NCBI GenBank assembly: GCA_009746045.1 | Contig: RPFO01001870.1 | Coordinates: 1 to 20,000 of the forward strand | DNA length: 20,000 nucleotides | From: Mesostigma viride | Taxonomy: Eukaryota; Streptophyta; Mesostigmatophyceae; Mesostigmatales; Mesostigmataceae | Reading direction: 5' to 3' | In this document: one piece after another, positions 8,801 to 20,000 of the stretch | How positions within the stretch are numbered: the first letter of the stretch is position 1 | Layout of the letters: each line of letters begins with the position of its first letter | The notes under the pieces: model-generated | The model's input: only the letters and a program-made list of their open reading frames with translations | The model's database searches: none | Told to the model about the DNA's origin: nothing | Position numbers and translations under genes: made by a program

Positions 8801-11800
8801 GAGAGCAAGCCAAGGCCGAAGGGGACGGCGCAGGCGACAAGGCAGGAGGGGCTGAAGAGACGGACAAGTGGGGGCCGGACCAGAAGAACTTCATGCAGCG
8901 CTGGCTGTTCTGGTGTGAGGACCCTTTGAAGCCCGCTGTCGACGGCAAGCCGGCGATCGCACAGGATATCGCGGCTCGGCAAGACTTCCTTGACACGCGC
9001 CCTAAAGACAAGGCGCACGAACTGTCCATTTTCACCGCGCATCGGGAACTTGCGAGTTTCCAGTACTTCGACAGCCTGATCCAAGCGCCGATCATGTCCT
9101 GTGAGGCCCCTCCCAGCAACCTGATAAAAATAATGGAAGTCGCCAAGAATTTGATAGAGGCGGCAAAGCAATTCGCCCACATCAAGTTCCTGGAGAACCC
9201 CGAGCTGATGGCCGCTTGCAAACAACTAAACGGGACTTTCGACCCCGTATTGGTGAGGGAGCACGTGTTTGGCGTGAAGCTGAAGGGCACCTTCGCCACG
9301 GACCTCGACAAGTTCATCGCCGACTGCCGCCTGACCAGAGACTTTTGGCGGGTGGTCGTCACGGCCATGAGGGCGATCATTCTCACGCTGAGGGACCTTC
9401 CGCCGGCTAAAAGGAAAGTGGTCGACCAGAAGGACTGGAAGTTCCCGAGAGGGCTGCTCGCTTCCCACCCCCGTCATTTGTATGACGATTTGGGGGTGAA
9501 GACCAAACATCTGCTGGGTGTGCCACAGGAGGCGGCGGCGGAGGTCGAGAAGGAGGTCGAGGAGGCGGCGGAGGAGGGGACTACCAAGGCCAAGAAGGGG
9601 TGGAAGGAAAGGTTGGAAGCCTACAGCGATTGGAAGGGGGTGAGGATGGGATCCGACTGGATCGCATACAGGACAATGACATGGAAGGAAAACGAAAAAA
9701 GAAAGGATCTGGTGGTGACGAAGGTGGTGGACGAGTTGTGCGCGGGGAATTACAAAATTCCTCGGTCGCTGGAGGACCAGGCGTTTGCTGTGCTGGACCT
9801 GGCAGCTGACAGCAACGAGAAGTGGAGGAACCTGCGCAAGTGGGACGCAGACTGCATTCCGGAGGAGAGCAACATTCCCAAACCCTCCTCGCATTTGAGC
9901 CCGGTCGTGTGGGATGTGGTTGACAAGATGACCAACGCCCTTTTTAGGGGACCCTGCAGAGTTCTGCTGGTGTTCGGGGAGCCCGCCCATATCCGCCGGT
10001 GGAAGCGCCTGGTCCGCCTTATCAAATATTGGCTTGTTGAAGATGGGTGGGAAGGCCTCAAATACTTTTCCGACGACGATTCTTCGTCTGATGAGGATGA
10101 TGATTCGGAGAAGGGGGAAGAGGGGGAGGCGGATGAGGATGAGAAGGAGGAGGATGAGGAGGAGGAGGATGAGGAGGAGGAGGAGGACGAGGAGGACGAG
10201 GAGGACGAGGAGGACGAGGAGGACGAGGAGGAGGATATTGCTGAGGGGCACCCGCCCGGGATGGGTGAGGGGCAGGCGGAGGGGGAGAAAGGGGATGGGG
10301 ATGGGGAGATGGGAGGAGGGGGGAGGGGGAGAGGGACGGGGGAGGAGATGGAAGGGGAGGGAAAAAGCGCAGTCGGGGTGATGGAGGCTTGCGTGATGAG
10401 ACAATGGGGGGGGATGAAGACAACAGGGGGGGAGGTAAGCGCCAGCGTGCTGGTGAAGGAGACTCGAGGCCTGTCGTTGGAAACGCCGGCGGGCGTATCT
10501 GTGACGAGGAGGGGGATCGCCAGCGGGAGGGAGGCTCGAGGCCTGTTACTGGAAACGCCGGCGGGCGTATCTGTGATGAGGAGGGGGATCGCCAGCAGGA
10601 AGGAGGCTCGCGGCCTGTTACTGGAAACGCCGGCGGGCGTATCTGTGATGAGGAGGGGGATCGCCAGCAGGAAGGAGGCTCGCAGCGTGTTACTGGAAAC
10701 GCCGGCGGGCGTATCTGTGATGAGGATGGGGATCGCCAGCAGGAAGCAGGCTCGCGGCCTGTTACTGGTAGCGCCGGCGGGCGTTCCCGATTTACGGGAG
10801 GCGGTCGTGTCCGACAGATGGGAATGAGGCCTCGTCAGGATTCATGGGGACCCCCGGTTGAGGGGACCCCCGCCCTCGCCTCGGTTTCTTTGGGTCTGGG
10901 TGACGATCCCGTACCGTCGTCAGGAAGGACGGTTGTGATGACTTTGCCCCCCCGCTCGACGGGGATGGAGCAATGCCCGAACACGATACTGCTGAATGAG
11001 GATGACGATCCGGAGCCGTCGGCTGACACGGATTTTGTTGCGAGCACCCCACTGCAGAAGAGGGTATTGGAGGCTCGTAACGTGGAGGGTCCGCCGAAAG
11101 TCTCAGGTGGAGGGCCGGCGTTTGCCGGATTGATGCGCCCGACTGAGGTGGTCGATGTTGAGGCGCCGCCAGGGACATCGACCGCACCGTTAACATTTAC
11201 GGATATCTTCGATCGACCAAGGATGCCCTTCCACGCTCCAACGGTACATTCGGCCGGTAAATTTCATTTTCAATAAACGAGTTTAATAAGTACCTTAATA
11301 TATTTCTACATAAGTTTTTTTGCATCAGTCCATGGCTTCATTGATTTCTCACACGACCCTTCCGTATTCATGTTAATTGGCATGTGCTTACGTGCAGGGA
11401 AAGGCGAAGAAGAAACTCCAGTTCGGTTTCCCCGTGGATCCGCGTCTGGGACTGTGTCCAGAGAGGCCGGCCGTGTTGTTGGCCAGGCCGCGGTCGGCGA
11501 ACCAGTTGCACAACCGGGGGCGGGAGGGGACGAGCTCCCACCCAACGCACCAACTCACGCACCAGCCTTACCGTGCGGTCAGCCAGAAAAAACGTACGAA
11601 GAGTTGATGGCAGAGGCGGCGGCTGCGCAGGGGCAGAAGGCAAAACGTCGGGGAGGGGGCAGGCGAGGGGCGGGGCAGGAGACGGAGGGTGCCGACGAAC
11701 CTGCACAGCCGCAGAAGGGTGGTGGTCAGGGCAGAGATGCGACGGCCGAAAACCGAATCAGGGACGTTCGGCCGGACGTCCGGATGCGCTTTATGGATGG

Positions 11801-12092
11801 CGCGAAACTGAGTCGCGGAGGTTGGAGTTCGAAATGGGTAGACGAGGTGTGCATAAACTGGGAGCACAAGTACCCCAAGAAGGAAGATTTTCCGCTCTTT
11901 GGCACCCTCCTGGGCAAAGAGAGGGAGAAGGTGGTGTTCAGATGGTTTGATGAAGGGCACGACCTCGGTTGGAGTAATGAGTGCGAGCAAAAGTTTCGTT
12001 TCCCTCTGAAGTTCGCTAGAGAACATGTTACTCTCCTGAAGGAAGGCGCCAGCTGGGACAACATTCCTTCATATCGACCTGGCAAGCGATGA
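5158..12092 (+). CDS. Large multi-exon gene of unknown function (about 1,680 aa)
   Basis: I infer seven exons: 5158-5832, 5954-6010, 6138-6218, 6343-6844, 7135-8321, 8578-10434 and 11398-12092. Every junction has GT...AG ends. All join in phase 0 except the last, which is phase 1 in the frame used at that point. The protein has a Pro/Gly/Ala-rich N-terminus with a KRARE patch, a long globular-looking centre (7135-10070), a very acidic Asp/Glu tract (about 10070-10240), a Gly-rich basic linker and a distinct C-terminal domain. I recognise no enzyme motif, transmembrane segment or transposase signature. Internal frame changes, each equal to one missing base, occur near 6520-6540, 6590-6620, 7757 and 10300-10330. 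The introns are short (about 120-290 bases) and AT-rich, and three of them carry the 22-bp motif. AATAAA at 12316-12321 suits the 3' end. The model is inferred without transcript evidence. Confidence 0.6.
5954..6218 (+). CDS. Exons 2 and 3 (small) of the large gene
   Basis: Exon 2 is 5954-6010 (57 bases, 19 codons) and exon 3 is 6138-6218 (81 bases, 27 codons). Both are phase 0 with clean acceptors (TTCGCAG, TTTTTACAG) and donors (GTACATGAGT, GTAAGTTACC). They encode polar, Gly/Arg/Glu-rich linker sequence. The intron at 6011-6137 is AT-rich and carries no 22-bp motif, nor does the one at 5833-5953. Confidence 0.55.
6219..6342 (+). other. Intron 3 with one palindromic motif
   Basis: GTAAGT donor at 6219 and TTCTTGCAG acceptor ending at 6342. 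The motif at 6273-6294 (AGTTACGAC-GGCC-GGCGTTTCT) starts 54 bases after the donor. In the next intron and its duplicate that distance is 56 bases. Confidence 0.65.
6343..6844 (+). CDS. Exon 4 of the large gene, with internal frame changes
   Basis: The first part (6343 to about 6520) reads in frame and ends in DAYQLKKLAKWVVAE. The protein-like text then continues one base earlier (PPEVRNQMMTLHQVAELIVKNA), and shifts once more to PDGATQPEEIPSAKALIKWM and a Lys-rich end (KGSKKAAEAAAVEGNE) at the GAG|GTAAGT donor. Two one-base losses (around GAAAAGCCCC and GCCGCCC) explain this. An alternative is a 106-base intron, 6517-6622 (GTGAGA...CACACAG), which restores phase 0. It would be GC-rich with a poor pyrimidine tract, unlike every other intron here. 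Confidence 0.55.
6845..7134 (+). repeat. Tandemly duplicated intron (period 151)
   Basis: The text from GGAATGAG|GTAAGTCTACC (donor at 6845) is repeated from GGAACGAG|GTAAGTATACC (donor at 6996). Each copy has CTCTGTTGTGAGGGGGGCTTTG, one 22-bp motif (6901-6922, 7052-7073, both centre GGCC), ATTTACTTTATTCC and GCTTTCCTGATTTTTTC. Only the second copy ends in a good acceptor (CACTGCAG, 7134). Exon 4 to exon 5 joins in phase 0 across the whole block. The eight bases between copies would break the frame if kept as an exon. Confidence 0.9.
7135..8321 (+). CDS. Exon 5 of the large gene, one frameshift
   Basis: It encodes roughly 395 residues: a charged start (QAERATHAAILYSISLDQ), a Lys/Gly run (KGKALKGKGKGKE), then well-structured sequence with Trp-rich helices (VWTRNLFVGPQKLLARDLHL, VIPVWRYSFQFLADRCPNTF). 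The first frame stops at 7776 just after a run of seven G (7757-7763). The other frame is clearly coding from there to the donor at 8322 (AGYARAMTDKEIDIYLRT, DLLDDLKPVDVRKAALLDSL). One missing base in the G run reconciles them. No family was recognised. Confidence 0.65.
8322..8577 (+). repeat. Intron 5 with three tandem palindromic motifs
   Basis: Motif copies lie at 8330-8351, 8399-8420 and 8466-8487 (steps 69 and 67), all with centre CGCC. Each is followed by related text (TATAAG-GGTTTTC, TTAGCATGCCAT, TTCGGTCAAG), so the unit of about 68 bases was amplified in tandem. The first copy begins eight bases after the donor. The acceptor GATGCAG ends at 8577 and joins in phase 0. Confidence 0.85.
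8578..10434 (+). CDS. Exon 6 of the large gene, acidic tail
   Basis: This is the longest exon, about 619 codons. The first 500 residues look globular and mostly helical (VTEQVGKMIEVVRQLGNAM, FIADCRLTRDFWRVVVTAMR, RVLLVFGEPAHIRRWKRLVR). Then come SDDDSSSDEDDD, a long Glu/Asp run encoded by GAGGAC/GAGGAG repeats (10140-10230) and a Gly/Glu-rich stretch. Around 10300-10330, in a G-rich run, the protein-like frame moves by one base. In the later frame the exon ends RGGG across the donor GAG|GTAAGC at 10435, which matches the phase of exon 7. The acidic tract resembles those of histone- or nucleic-acid-associated proteins, but that is composition only. Confidence 0.65.
10435..11276 (+). CDS. Alternative C-terminal reading frame with 24-residue repeats
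   Basis: If the donor at 10435 is not used, the frame entering exon 7 stays open to TAA at 11274-11276. It begins with KRQRAGEGD, has five tandem units of the type RPVTGNAGGRICDEEGDRQQ plus EGGS (24 residues, 72 bases), then unique sequence with DDDPEPSADTDF and FTDIFDRPRMPFHAP. AATAAA overlaps the stop codon (11272-11277). The absence of stops and the intact repeat suggest real coding. It may be the terminal exon of a shorter isoform, or intronic sequence that happens to be open. Confidence 0.5.
10455..10795 (+). repeat. 72-bp tandem repeat carrying the motif in reverse
   Basis: Five units of exactly 72 bases, the last one degenerate. Each holds GGAAACGCC-GGCG-GGCGTATCT at 10479, 10551, 10623, 10695 and (diverged) 10767, which is the reverse complement of the spacer/intron motif family. 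Because 72 is a multiple of three, the repeat is open in more than one frame. Confidence 0.93.
11398..12092 (+). CDS. Exon 7, terminal exon of the large gene
   Basis: The acceptor is TTACGTGCAG ending at 11397. The first codon is completed by one base from exon 6 (G+GG). It encodes about 231 residues: a Gly/Ala/Pro-rich linker (REAGRVVGQAAVGEPVAQ), a helical EKTYEELMAEAAAAQGQKAKRR, a basic Gly/Gln part, then a compact C-terminal domain (VRMRFMDGAKLSRGGW, WVDEVCINWEHKYPKKEDF, VVFRWFDEGHDLGWSNE, FPLKFAREHVTLLKEG). No family was recognised. No ATG follows the acceptor closely, which argues for an internal exon rather than the start of a separate gene. Confidence 0.65.
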
Positions 12093-12589
12093 TGGGCGAG
12101 GACTTTGCACGAAATCGCGTTTTGCACGTAATTGCCCACCGCAACGTGGAGAAATGCAGATGTACATAGTAGTTGGATCAGTTACCGTGACTTTGGGCAG
12201 TTTAGTAGTTGGGGTGACGTGTCCAATGTATATATGGTGGGGCGCGTCCAAGGGGGTCCACGCTGATTGAGCACTTGCATGTGTTCTTTCAACATATTCG
12301 GACATGTATGAAATGAATAAATTGTTTGGACGATTGCAAATTGATTGATTGAAGAATGAGATACCATTAATAATTGAAAAATGTAAAACCTCATTGTGAA
12401 TTTGTACTTCAAACTTTCACATGCATGCCCCAAATTGTGCATTTGTGCAGGTTTTAATTATGAGAAGTAGCATTTCTCTACAAATATTGAGAAATTTAGG
12501 GGCACTTGGGGTTGTTGGCCATGTTCATTCATGATAAAATGGACTTTTTATGCTGTAAAATCATATTCCACTAGTCCAAAACGCTGCTT
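12093..12589 (+). other. 3' untranslated and intergenic region
   Basis: After the stop there is AATAAA at 12316-12321, the likely poly(A) signal of the large gene. The rest is AT-rich with no convincing gene, repeat or motif copy. The compact cluster appears to end here. Confidence 0.5.
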
Positions 12590-13102
12590 TCATGACGTCA
12601 AAAGTACCAGCAATGGCCCTAGGTTGGAGCAGTAGATGTTGGGGACGCCCCCAACAAGGGAGCAGAGGGCGAAGCGTTGGAGCTTGGGGCGACTCATGCG
12701 GTGAATGATTGGGAGAGCCTCGGCGGGGTCGACAAGCTTGCCATCACCAGGTCAGCGGCCACGGTTGTGGGACGTGAGGTGCACGCACAGGGGTAGAAGC
12801 GAGGCGTGGTTGCCTAAAAACACGTCTTCCATGAACCAACCGGGGCTCATGCGTTGCCAGTAGCTGGAGCTGTTGACGTCAAAGGAGATCTCTTCCCAGG
12901 GCGGCTCAGCAGAGCGACTGCGCTTAGGTTCGGGCGATGCAGATGGCGAGGCGAGCCCGGGAGGCTGGGCGAGCACCAGTGCACGACTAGAAAAACCGTT
13001 GCCGTCTGGGCCGGTGGGCGAAGCTGCAGCCGAACCTGCAGGCGTATTTTCATTGCCGAGCGCAGCCGCCAGGCTGCGTTGCGTCGAGAGGCGTTTGCTC
13101 AT
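12590..13102 (-). pseudogene. Proline/serine-rich ORF with in-frame TGA
   Basis: Starting at the ATG at 13102, the frame encodes 116 residues (MSKRLSTQRSLAAALG..., a Ser/Pro/Ala-rich part, PEPKRSRSAEPPWEEISFDV, SPGWFMEDVFLGNHASLLPL) and stops at TGA 12754-12752. The same frame then stays open for 53 more codons of protein-like sequence (VDPAEALPIIHRMSRPKLQRFALCSL in part) to a second TGA at 12592-12590. The first TGA could be a decayed CGA. I recognise no family. It may be a degraded gene fragment, or a real short gene whose downstream frame is open by chance. Confidence 0.35.
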
Positions 13103-14482
13103 CGTATATTGCTTAATAGCTTCGGAAAATTATATCAGCATGTGCGTCGTAGAAAGACGCATCGATTGTGATATTCACGGCTAAATTCGGTGCTCAAACG
13201 TGAAAATTATGAGCTCCGCCGTCAGCCATGGCTACCTCGTGGCTCGTGGCTGACTTCCAACCATCCCTGACACCACTGCAGTCTAGTGCCTAACGGTTGG
13301 GGGATGATGCAGACGATATTTGTTTAAACTTTCGTGTAATTATTTTTCTAATGAGATTAGCATAGTACTCCGTGGCATGCCTTTGCGCATGACACGCAAG
13401 TACTTACTTACTTGACACCACTGCAAAGTTGCACAAATCCTTCACAAAATCCATAACGCGGCCACAAGGTTATAAAATAGGCGGTTCCCAAAATCCACAA
13501 GGTAATAAGAATAATATTTATCTTCTTCTTTATTGGAAACCATCATGCGACATTTGGGAAAATACGCAACGATGCGCAAAGAATCATCATCTGCAAATGA
13601 AGTACGTTCAACTAGACTTTGTAAGCTCATCTCTCTCCTGGGTATGCTGTCCTTGCTACACCACTTTACAGTGTCAGCCGCAGGTCTCAACTTCAACTCC
13701 AGCGCCTTAGTTATTGTGAACCACAAAGCACTCAGAAGTAGCAACATGAAGTTGCATAATTCATAAGCAACAATCTAGGAGTTCTCAAGAAGTTCTTATC
13801 TTCTTCCAAACACGGCGCCACAATAAACTACTGACACCCCCTTGCATAGGCAAAGCATCATTCTGGCCCACAGGTGTGGGAGAACCTGGTTTAGAGCTGA
13901 TCAGGCACATTTCATCTTCGCCCATGCTTCTGGCAATGCCCATGACACCAACGAACCAAAAGGTGACAACATGCTGAAGCTAGAATGAACTAAACATGTG
14001 TGAGTATGGTTAACAACACGCTGGCAATTTGGGTGAATATCCCGGCTTCACCCAGTGCCGGTCCCATTGTCAGGGATGACTCCTTTCCAAGGACTGCACC
14101 GCTTCAACCGTGGGCGACAACGGGACATTTCCAGCACCAAAACGGTCTGACTGGCACTCCACAGGAGTCCAGCCACCAGGCAAACAGCAGAGCTAGCCAC
14201 AACCGTCCATTGCGGTTACCCCTCGATGCACGTATCCCTTCGCAGTCAGGCCCATGGGCTACCATCCTGCTCCGAGCCCTATTATTTCCACAATCAAGTC
14301 TCACTTCAGCCGGGCATGTCGACATGCATGCTGCCATCCTCCATCAGCATTGCTGGTGGGGTGGGGACTATGCCTGGACAACTGGGTCTATGGCTGGACA
14401 AGGCTGGCATTGATGTCTCAACTCTCCCCCCACAGCGCCCTTGCAGCGCGGCTGCCAGGTTTACACCTTGCAGTGCCGCCGT
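13103..14482. other. Intergenic region / RER1 3' untranslated region
   Basis: No supported gene. An 8-bp inverted repeat (GTCAGCCA 13221-13228 / TGGCTGAC 13247-13254) could form a hairpin. TGACACCACTGCA occurs twice (about 13268 and 13415). On the minus strand AATAAA lies at 13534-13529 and could end the RER1 transcript, giving a 3' UTR of about 950 bases. Short ORFs on both strands here look like chance. Confidence 0.4.
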
Positions 14483-19315
<4,833 letters not shown>

Positions 19316-20000
19316 CTGCAAGCATCGGTAGGGTTGTCCAAGGCATGCTCGCAGGGTGCACACAATTTTCACCCGCTTTCTAGCCTCCAGGGGACTGCCG
19401 GACTGGCAAATGGCTGACACAGAAGAGAGAGACGGAGCAACTTCACCGCGGCCACGCCTGCAGAATGTTACCTAGAAGGGAGAGCAGAAGTTGACCGAGC
19501 GTCATTGCCTGCGTCGCTGTAGGCAAACCGGCCATCCATTTGGTGACTGCCAAGCAAAGCCGCGGGCCGCTACAGGCCCGGACGCCGACAGGCCTCTCTC
19601 ACAAACTAAACACTGCCAAAAACACGTCCTATAGCATATGTGTCTCCAGAGAAAAAGACGCAGTAGTCCTGACCAGCTCCTTGAAAGGGGAAAATAAGCC
19701 TCCAAGCGAGACACCACATGCGTGGGATGGAAAGCCTCAGTCACGTCCAAAAAGTCATAAAAACGAAGGCCAGTTAGGACACGGGACACAACTTTGCATG
19801 GCTGGCCCACTGGGCACCAAGCTGGGCACCCGCCCCCGGAGCAGTCGTACTCTCCGTATGAGATCTCGTGCTCCAAGGTCGGCTCCAAGTCTTCATGGCG
19901 TGGGCAGCGACAACAACAACAACAACAACAACAACAAGTCTTCATGAACTTAACGAACAAAACAAAGTTCAACATTGTTGTTGACTTGTTGTTGTTGTTG
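19316..20000. other. RER1 5' region; exon 1 not resolved
   Basis: Exon 2 needs an upstream exon ending in phase 2. A donor-like GCGG|GTGAAA near 19370 could supply it, but that frame has no ATG before an in-frame TAA at about 19470. It is not a good first exon. Open frames at 19502-19975 on both strands lack RER1-like text. The region ends in an AAC/TTG inverted repeat (19923-20000). Confidence 0.4.
19911..20000. repeat. (CAA)n and (TTG)n inverted repeat
   Basis: Nine CAA units (19911-19937) then GTC, and 42 bases later GAC followed by TTG units to the window end. Positions 19923-19940 and 19983-20000 are perfect reverse complements over 18 bases, and the arm may continue past the window. 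A hairpin is possible. Confidence 0.9.

Noticed and set aside
9226-10404. Long minus-strand ORF (392 codons) with Leu-rich runs
   Set aside because: It is the shadow of exon 6; the Leu/Pro runs are the complement of the acidic GAG/GAC tract.
11107-11128. GGGCCGGCGTTTGCCGG as another motif copy
   Set aside because: Only the right-hand core matches; the left arm is absent and the base after GTTT differs.
13442-13747. Minus-strand ORF of 101 codons with a hydrophobic start
   Set aside because: No family resemblance, located in the likely RER1 3' UTR and overlapping a possible poly(A) signal; most likely chance.
14000-14413. Plus-strand ORF of 137 codons opposite RER1
   Set aside because: Low-quality composition, antisense to the RER1 3' region, no splice or start context; chance ORF.
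19502-19975. Cys-rich minus-strand ORF as possible RER1 exon 1
   Set aside because: The Cys run comes from the TTG repeat, and no RER1-like residues or suitable phase-2 donor were found.

Overview
This window is nuclear eukaryotic DNA, most likely from the green lineage. The spliceosomal introns (GTAAGT...CAG), AATAAA signals and long simple repeats show a eukaryotic nucleus. The one gene recognised with certainty, RER1 on the minus strand, has a plant-type sequence (for example FWYSTSKAF and [16 protein letters not shown]). A streptophyte alga such as a charophyte would fit, but the sequence does not prove it.

Layout. Positions 1-948 are an almost pure pyrimidine (CT-rich) tract. Positions 1010-1414 hold five spaced copies of a 22-bp palindrome-like motif. 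From 1540 to 12092 lies a compact plus-strand cluster: two small proteins (1540-1764, 2690-2890), a MYND zinc-finger protein (1833-2588), two probable paralogues with a C-X4-C-X10-C-X2-H knuckle (3055-3920, 4201-4935), and a long multi-exon gene (5158-12092, roughly 1,680 residues) that I cannot assign to a family. Every gene in the cluster has an intron-type 3' splice acceptor (AG) 0-5 bases before its ATG. Several spacers also carry AATAAA, so the cluster looks like a polycistron resolved by trans-splicing or by an alternative shared leader.

The main unexplained feature is the 22-bp motif AGTTRCGMC-N4-GKCGYWTCT: two 9-bp inverted arms around a 4-bp centre of variable sequence and fixed length. 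I count 16 copies in sense orientation in spacers and introns between 1010 and 8487. Five more lie in the opposite orientation inside a 72-bp tandem repeat in an open reading frame (10479-10788).

At about four places in the cluster the coding sequence changes frame, mostly in G or C runs and always as if one base were missing. Homopolymer contraction in the assembly is the simplest explanation.

From about 12.3 kb the character changes: a decayed minus-strand ORF (12590-13102), then RER1 (14483-19315 and beyond) with four exons located and introns of 0.9-1.7 kb. These introns are full of simple repeats, including (AGCC)n, C-rich/G-quadruplex-prone sequence, (GAAAAA)n and (TG)n. They also hold degenerate copies of RER1's own exon edges. 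RER1 exon 1 was not located. No rRNA, tRNA, CRISPR array or recognisable transposase was seen.
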